From: Bacteroidetes bacterium GWF2_49_14 | GTDB lineage: Bacteria; Bacteroidota; Bacteroidia; Bacteroidales; UBA12481 | Length of the DNA: 34,886 nucleotides | Direction: 5' to 3' | Assembly (NCBI GenBank): GCA_001769295.1 | Contig: MEOR01000063.1 | Coordinates: 1 to 34,886, forward strand | Shown: positions 29,094 to 34,886 of the stretch, one piece after another | How the letters are laid out: each line of letters opens with the position of its first letter | Numbering within the stretch: the first letter of the stretch is position 1 | Notes under the pieces: model-generated | The model's input: only the letters and a program-made list of their open reading frames with translations | What the model was told of the DNA's origin: nothing | Databases searched by the model: none | Made by a program: the position numbers and the translations under genes

Positions 29094-30011
29094 TTACACA
29101 ATATCAATAGCTGTTGCGAGCAGGAGACTGTTATATTTAGCATCTTCCGAATCTGAACGGGAAGTCAGTACAACAGGTGCTGAAGCTCCTAGTACTACTG
29201 AGGCGACTCTGGCATCCGTGAGGAAGGCTAATGTTTTGTAGAAGACATTCCCTGCTTCAATATCGGGCATGAGTAAAAGATCTGCATCACCGGCAACTTC
29301 GCTCACAATCCCCTTATGTTCGGCACTCTCGAGGCTGATAGCGTTATCAAGGGCCATAGGCCCGTCAACAATGCAGTTCTGAATCAGGCCTTCACGATTT
29401 CGCCGGACCAGGATAGCGGCATCAACAGTTGCCGGCATTTGATCAAATACCTTCTCAACAGCAGCAATAACGGCAACCTTTGGCTTGGCCAGGCCCATGT
29501 TGTTCAGGTATTCCACTGAATTATTCAGGATGGCCTCTTTGGCTTTTACATCGGGTGCAATATTGATGGCAACATCCGTAACCGCCAGGAGTTTGTGATA
29601 GGCAGCAATTTCAAAAAGTGCAAAATGCGAAAGAAGGTCACCTTTTCGCAAACCCCATTCCTTGTTGAGGACACCTTTAAGTAGTTGTGCGGTTCCGCAG
29701 GATCCTTTCATTAAAATCTGAGCATATCCGTCATGTATAAGCCTTACTGCCTTTTCAACAGCAAGGTCCAGGTTCTCTTCATGAAGAATTTCTACCGAGT
29801 CCAGGTTAAACCCGATTGAAGCGGCTTTTTTTACGATATCAGGGCGATCACCGACCAGAACCGGGGTAATCAGTCCGGCAGCGGCTGCATCCCTCACAGC
29901 CATTAGGGCATAAAGGTCCTGTGCAGCCGCCAGAACCAGCTTTTTGCGGCTATTCCGGGATTTTACCCTTTCCCCGAGATCTGAGATTCTTGTAAGCATT
30001 CTCCTCAACAA
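29094..30011 (-). CDS. ptb: Phosphate butyryltransferase
   Basis: 305 aa; PTA_PTB fold: KLVLAAAQDLYALMAVRDAAAAGLITPVLVGDR, ILMKGSCGTAQLLKGVLNKEWGLR, VTDVAINIAPDVKAKEAILNNSVEYL; adjacent to buk. Confidence 0.93.
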   Translation of the reverse strand: MLRRMLTRISDLGERVKSRNSRKKLVLAAAQDLYALMAVRDAAAAGLITPVLVGDRPDIVKKAASIGFNLDSVEILHEENLDLAVEKAVRLIHDGYAQILMKGSCGTAQLLKGVLNKEWGLRKGDLLSHFALFEIAAYHKLLAVTDVAINIAPDVKAKEAILNNSVEYLNNMGLAKPKVAVIAAVEKVFDQMPATVDAAILVRRNREGLIQNCIVDGPMALDNAISLESAEHKGIVSEVAGDADLLLMPDIEAGNVFYKTLAFLTDARVASVVLGASAPVVLTSRSDSEDAKYNSLLLATAIDIV

Positions 30012-30035
30012 ATTAGCTTCAATCGATGATCTGAA

Positions 30036-31241
30036 TTACATTGCAGATACTATACGCTGAGTATCTTCTGCAATAACAAGTTCTTCGTTGGTCATTACGG
30101 CCATGACTTTAACCATGGACCCTGGTTTGGTGAGCAAAAGATCTTTACCCCTCTTTCCTGCATTTAACTCAGAATCAAAATCAACACCGAGGTAAGTAAG
30201 GTTTTTGCAGACCGCTTCCCGGGTTTCCGGACCATTTTCGCCGATTCCACCGGTGAAGAGAATCAGGTCCACGCCGTTCATGGCTGCAGCATAGGCGCCG
30301 ATATATTTTATCACCCTGTAATGGTACATGTTAAGGGCGAGCTGGGCTCTTTTGTGCCCGTTGTTCCAGGCTTCGTTTTCAATTTCCCGCATGTCGGAGG
30401 AAACCCCGGAAACACCAAGCATTCCGCTATGCTTGTTGATCAGGGTATTTGCAGTCTGCTGGTCGATCTCTTCCTTATCCATGATAAAGGTAAGAACCCC
30501 AAGGTCCAGATCTCCTGTGCGGGTTCCCATGATCAATCCTTCCACCGGCGTGAATCCCATTGAAGTGTCAACCGATTTACCGTTCTCTATGGCGTCAACG
30601 GAAGCTCCGTTACCCAGATGGCAGGAAATGATCTTCAGATTGTGAAAATCCAGCCCCAGTATTTTAGTGGCCTTTTGGGCAACATACCGATGAGAAGTTC
30701 CATGAAATCCATAACGGCGAATCTTGTATTTCTTGTATAGCGAATATGGGATGCCGTACATAAAGGCATAATCAGGAATGGTCTGGTGAAAGGAGGTGTC
30801 GAAAACTGCAACTTGCGGAAGTCCGGGAATCAGCTGGGCCATTGCATCAATTCCCTTCATGTTTGCCGGATTGTGGAGCGGAGCGAGTTCAAATAATTTT
30901 GCGATTTCCGTATGCACCATTTCATCAATAAAGGCTGAATCCGAAAAGTTTTCTCCGCCATGGGCCACACGGTGTCCGGCAGCCTGTATCTCATTAAGGC
31001 CTTTTAAGCACCCGTGATTCTTACTGGTTAAAACTCCCAGAATATATTCAATACCGGATTGATGATCCAGGATCTCACCCTCGAGTGTCACTTTTTGACC
31101 ATCTGCCTTAGTATGCTTCAGAAAGGATCCCTTAAGACCGATTTTCTCAACAATACCCTTTGCCATAACACTCTCATCGGTCATGTCCCAAAGCTGATAT
31201 TTTATGGATGAACTACCGCAGTTCAAAACAAGTATCTTCAT
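30036..31241 (-). CDS. ackA: Acetate kinase
   Basis: 401 aa; MKILVLNCGSSSIKYQLWDM; AGHRVAHGGENFSDSAFID; VFDTSFHQTIPDYAFMYGIP; RRYGFHGTSHRYVA; TGGIGENGPETRE. Confidence 0.97.
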   Translation of the reverse strand: MKILVLNCGSSSIKYQLWDMTDESVMAKGIVEKIGLKGSFLKHTKADGQKVTLEGEILDHQSGIEYILGVLTSKNHGCLKGLNEIQAAGHRVAHGGENFSDSAFIDEMVHTEIAKLFELAPLHNPANMKGIDAMAQLIPGLPQVAVFDTSFHQTIPDYAFMYGIPYSLYKKYKIRRYGFHGTSHRYVAQKATKILGLDFHNLKIISCHLGNGASVDAIENGKSVDTSMGFTPVEGLIMGTRTGDLDLGVLTFIMDKEEIDQQTANTLINKHSGMLGVSGVSSDMREIENEAWNNGHKRAQLALNMYHYRVIKYIGAYAAAMNGVDLILFTGGIGENGPETREAVCKNLTYLGVDFDSELNAGKRGKDLLLTKPGSMVKVMAVMTNEELVIAEDTQRIVSAM

Positions 31242-31251
31242 GATAAACTAA

Positions 31252-32211
31252 TTAATAGGTTGAGATTTCGATCCGTTTGCCGTTGCTGTCATATTTATAA
31301 AAGCCTTCCCCGGTAACACGGCCCAGGCGGTTAGCCCTGACAAGTCTTTTAAGCAGTGGTGAAGCCTTGTATTTCATGTCTCCAAATTCGTTATAAAGGT
31401 TTTCCAGCCAACGGGCGACCTTATCGAGCCCGATTTTATCGGCGAGTTCAAACGGACCCATACCCAGGCCAAGGCCGGTTCGGACAGCTGTGTCAATGTC
31501 CTCCATTTTTCCGACTCCTTCCATATAGATCTCGCAAGCTTCGTTAATGAGGGTTGCAAATAGCCTGACGGACATCAAACCCGGACTTTCCACAACCGGA
31601 ATCATTTTCTTGCCAATCAGTCTTACAAACTTTTTGACGTTGTCGTAAGTAATGTCTGAGGTATAGAGGCCTCGGGCAACTTCAACGATATTGGCCCCCG
31701 GATTTGAAGTTGAGAAATGAAGGCTGACGCATCGATCCTTATACTTCAGTTCCGATGACAGCTCAGTGGTGACAATCGTGGTTGAATTGGTTGCAATAAT
31801 GGTGGAGGGATCCACGAACTCTTCTATGCGTTTAAAAATCTCTTTCCTGAGGCTGACCCGTTCCTCACGGCTCCGGCTCTTGATAGCCTCAACCACAAGG
31901 TCGCATCCTGCCAGATCCTTGCAGTGAATGGACCCTTTGATGCGGTTCATGATTCCCCTCTTTTCACCCTGAGTCATTCCCCAGTGGTTGATCATGTTAT
32001 CCAGTTCCGCTTCAATACCGTGTATCGCTGCGTCAATTTTCTCCTGGTCCAGCTCAACAAAAATCACTTCGATACCACTGACCGAAATCATCCTGATGAT
32101 AGTCTGGCCAACGGTTCCTGCACCCACCACGCCAACCTTTGAAAATTGCGTTTTGTTCCGGTCTTTTTTGCTCAGAGCATATTGTTCTATGCTTTCAACT
32201 AAATCTGCCAT
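31252..32211 (-). CDS. 3-hydroxyacyl-CoA (3-hydroxybutyryl-CoA) dehydrogenase-family protein, divergent
   Basis: 319 aa; NAD site VGVVGAGTVGQTIIRMISVSGIEVIFVELD; LHFSTSNPGANIVEVARG in place of HFFNP; C-terminal LLKRLVRANRLGRVTGEGFYKYD. Confidence 0.88.
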   Translation of the reverse strand: MADLVESIEQYALSKKDRNKTQFSKVGVVGAGTVGQTIIRMISVSGIEVIFVELDQEKIDAAIHGIEAELDNMINHWGMTQGEKRGIMNRIKGSIHCKDLAGCDLVVEAIKSRSREERVSLRKEIFKRIEEFVDPSTIIATNSTTIVTTELSSELKYKDRCVSLHFSTSNPGANIVEVARGLYTSDITYDNVKKFVRLIGKKMIPVVESPGLMSVRLFATLINEACEIYMEGVGKMEDIDTAVRTGLGLGMGPFELADKIGLDKVARWLENLYNEFGDMKYKASPLLKRLVRANRLGRVTGEGFYKYDSNGKRIEISTY

Positions 32212-32235
32212 AATATTTTAATTCGATTAATGCGT

Positions 32236-33240
32236 TCAGAAACTTCCGGCTGCCTGGTTAGCGGTGATTGCTACAAGATTTACAATATCACTTACCGAGC
32301 ATCCCCTTGACAGGTCATTGATTGGTGCTGCCATTCCTTGCAAAACAGGTCCCACTGCCTCCGCATTGGCTAGCCGCTGTACCAGTTTATAAGCAATATT
32401 GCCTGATTCAAGCGACGGGAAAACCAGCACATTGGCCCTACCGGCAATCGGGCTGTCCGGACATTTTTTTCTTCCGATGGATTCCACAATAGCAGCATCT
32501 GCCTGTAACTCTCCGTCAAAAAGGAACTGCGGTGCCATCTCTTGTGCCATTTTGGTTGCAGCGGCAACTTTATCAACCATTTCATGCTGGGCACTGCCCT
32601 TTGTAGAAAAGCTGAGCAAGGCAACCCTAGGCTCTATCTGCGCTATATCACGTGCAGTCTGGGCGGTACAGACAGCTATTTCTGCCAATTCCCGGGCGGT
32701 AGGGTTTGGGTGAACGGCGCAGTCTGCAAAAACCATCAAACCGTTTTCTCCCCACTGTGGATCCGGCATAATCATAAGGAAAGCTCCCGAAACCACAGAA
32801 ATCCCAGGTATAGTCTTAACATATTGAAAGGCCGGCCTTAATACATCACCTGTGGAATTGTTCGCACCGGCAACCTCACCATCTGCATCCCCCGCCTTAA
32901 TCATAAGGGTGGCCAGATAAAGCGGATTGCCAAGGAGGCGAATCGCTTCGTCTTTGGTCATGCCCTTGCTCTTTCTCAATTCAACCATAAGATTGGCATA
33001 CTCTTCTTTTTTTGGATGATCCCTGGGATCAATGATGACAGCCCTTTCAATGTTTTTAAGACCATATTTTGCGGCTTCCCGCATAACCACATCCCGGTTC
33101 TCTGTCAGGTAAATCTGGGCTATTCCTTCTTCAATCAGAATATCAGCTGCCTTTAGTGTTCGCTCTTCCCATGCTTCAGGTAAAACAATACGCTTATTAA
33201 ATTTCTTGGCATTTGTTTTGATATTTTCCAGTAAATCCAT
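32236..33240 (-). CDS. pta: Phosphate acetyltransferase
   Basis: MDLLENIKTNAKKFNKRIVLPEAWEERTLKAADIL; GEVAGANNSTGDVLRPAFQYVKT; LSFSTKGSAQHEMVDKVAAAT; DGELQADAAIVESIGRKK. ORF track starts at 33279. Confidence 0.96.
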   Translation of the reverse strand: MDLLENIKTNAKKFNKRIVLPEAWEERTLKAADILIEEGIAQIYLTENRDVVMREAAKYGLKNIERAVIIDPRDHPKKEEYANLMVELRKSKGMTKDEAIRLLGNPLYLATLMIKAGDADGEVAGANNSTGDVLRPAFQYVKTIPGISVVSGAFLMIMPDPQWGENGLMVFADCAVHPNPTARELAEIAVCTAQTARDIAQIEPRVALLSFSTKGSAQHEMVDKVAAATKMAQEMAPQFLFDGELQADAAIVESIGRKKCPDSPIAGRANVLVFPSLESGNIAYKLVQRLANAEAVGPVLQGMAAPINDLSRGCSVSDIVNLVAITANQAAGSF

Positions 33241-33323
33241 GTCAATCAATAATTTAGGTGATGATTTTTGAATCAGCAAATATAGCCAAAAAAGAGCGGC
33301 GGGATTCTTTTATACGCATGATT

Positions 33324-33353
33324 TTTGTCAGTTTCCAGACTTTTCTACTTTAG
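33324..33353 (+). promoter_or_regulatory. Putative aconitase promoter TTTG-N18-TACTTTAG
   Basis: TTTG 33324-33327, 18-nt spacer, TACTTTAG 33346-33353 (one mismatch to TAnnTTTG), upstream of ATG 33420. Confidence 0.55.
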
Positions 33354-33419
33354 TGGATTCATTATCTTTATTGTCCCGGATCGCCATTTGATTAATTTGT
33401 TAAACCAAAAACAGTTGCC

Positions 33420-34886
33420 ATGACGTATGACATTGATATGATCAGTAAAATTTATCAGGCTTATCCTGAAAGAGTTAACCAAATCAGGCTCCTTTTAGGG
33501 AAGCCTTTAACTCTGATTGATAAGATTTTATACTCTCATGTTTATAGTCCCCTGCCCGATCAGCCTTTCAAACGCGGAAACGATTATGCTGAGTTTGCCC
33601 CGGACCGGGTAGCCATGCAGGATGCCACCGCCCAGATGGCCTTGCTGCAGTTTATGCAGGCGGGGAAGGCGAAAACTGCTGTACCTTCAACCGTCCATTG
33701 TGACCACCTGATTCAGGCAAAGCTTGGAGCGGCAGCAGATCTTAAGAATGCCTATGAAACAAACAGGGAGGTATTCGATTTCCTTTCCACCGTCTCCAAC
33801 AAGTATGGAATTGGTTTCTGGAAACCTGGCGCGGGTATCATACACCAGGTTATTCTTGAAAACTATGCATTTCCCGGAGGGATGATTATCGGGACAGATT
33901 CTCATACCGTGAATGCCGGCGGACTGGGAATGATTTCAATCGGTGTCGGTGGTGCCGATGCGGTTGATGTAATGGCTGGCATGGCCTGGGAGCTGAAATT
34001 CCCAAAATACATAGGGGTAAAACTCACCGGAAAACTGAGCGGCTGGACATCCGCAAAGGACGTGATTCTTAAAGTGGCAGGCATCCTTACTGTTAAAGGG
34101 GGCACGGGTTACATACTTGAATATTTTGGTGATGGAGCGCATTCCATCTCGGCAACCGGAAAGGGTACCATTTGTAACATGGGGGCTGAAATCGGTGCAA
34201 CGACCTCACTTTTTGGTTACGACAAAAAGATGGCTGCTTACCTGGTCGCAACGGGCAGGAACGATGTGGCATCGCAGGCTGATGCCATTGCCTCTCACCT
34301 CGATGGGGACCCGGAAGTATATGCAAACCCGGAGCGGTTTTTCGATCAGGTTATTGAAATCGATCTGGATACGCTGGAGCCCCATATTAATGGTCCGTTT
34401 ACGCCTGACAAAGCATGGCCGCTTTCGGAATTCGCGGCAGCCGTAAGAAACAACGGATACCCCGCCAGGCTGGAGGTTGGATTGATCGGATCCTGCACAA
34501 ACTCGTCGTACGAAGACTTGACCCGGTCTGCTTCCATAGCCCGTCAGGCAATACGTAAAAACCTCAGGGTAAAATCGGAATTCACCATCACTCCGGGATC
34601 CGAGCTTGTACGTTCAACCATTGAAAGAGATGGTCTGATTGATGATTTTGAATCCATCGGCGGAACTGTTCTTGCCAACGCCTGCGGGCCTTGCATTGGC
34701 CAGTGGGCCCGGCATAATTCTGATAAACAGGAAAAGAATTCCATCATAACCTCATTCAACCGGAACTTCGTTGGCCGCAACGACGGAAACCCCAACACCT
34801 ATGCATTTGTGGCATCCCCGGAGATTGTTACGGCACTGGCTATAGCGGGTGACCTGACTTTTAATCCAATGAAGGATACTCTGATT
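33420..34886 (+). CDS. Aconitate hydratase, 3'-truncated by the window edge
   Basis: Continuous frame from ATG 33420 to window end (489 codons): [40 protein letters not shown]...[10 protein letters not shown]...[28 protein letters not shown]...[11 protein letters not shown]...[12 protein letters not shown]. Confidence 0.93.
   Translation, partial: MTYDIDMISKIYQAYPERVNQIRLLLGKPLTLIDKILYSHVYSPLPDQPFKRGNDYAEFAPDRVAMQDATAQMALLQFMQAGKAKTAVPSTVHCDHLIQAKLGAAADLKNAYETNREVFDFLSTVSNKYGIGFWKPGAGIIHQVILENYAFPGGMIIGTDSHTVNAGGLGMISIGVGGADAVDVMAGMAWELKFPKYIGVKLTGKLSGWTSAKDVILKVAGILTVKGGTGYILEYFGDGAHSISATGKGTICNMGAEIGATTSLFGYDKKMAAYLVATGRNDVASQADAIASHLDGDPEVYANPERFFDQVIEIDLDTLEPHINGPFTPDKAWPLSEFAAAVRNNGYPARLEVGLIGSCTNSSYEDLTRSASIARQAIRKNLRVKSEFTITPGSELVRSTIERDGLIDDFESIGGTVLANACGPCIGQWARHNSDKQEKNSIITSFNRNFVGRNDGNPNTYAFVASPEIVTALAIAGDLTFNPMKDTLI

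Overview
Bacteroidetes-type chromosomal segment, recognised from T9SS C-terminal domains, several TTTG-N(18-20)-TAnnTTTG promoters and typical lipoproteins. Most of it is ordinary core metabolism and housekeeping. In order: partial tRNA-Lys, clpC, gyrA, a TPR protein, a YefM/YoeB-like toxin-antitoxin pair, a beta-propeller-like lipoprotein, a polyferredoxin divergent from a TlpA-like thioredoxin, a T9SS secreted protein, L-serine dehydratase plus an ornithine-cyclodeaminase-family gene, an RS-rich secreted protein, a TruC-like pseudouridine synthase, a TonB-like protein, enolase, a PduO-type adenosyltransferase, a polysaccharide-deacetylase/T9SS protein, an internally duplicated orphan protein, a class-C beta-lactamase-like hydrolase, a C69 dipeptidase, DHODH, an XRE regulator, tRNA-Gly(CCC), a pta-hbd-ackA-ptb-buk acyl-phosphate/kinase cluster, and a truncated aconitase. 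I see no convincing new defence or mobile system. The best second-look candidates are: (i) the ~750-bp AT-rich gene-poor region 27.06-27.85 kb between the XRE gene and tRNA-Gly, with many TTGTRA half-sites, stacked hairpins and a terminator; (ii) a perfect 18-bp palindrome between the polyferredoxin and TlpA-like genes; (iii) predicted leaderless promoters; (iv) a YoeB-like toxin without the C-terminal His-Tyr; (v) an orphan protein with two ~150-aa repeats sharing HPYYKIGE; (vi) a multi-hairpin element with 4x AAACCT and a 23-aa ORF at 0.12-0.25 kb. All calls come from reading the sequence; no searches were run.
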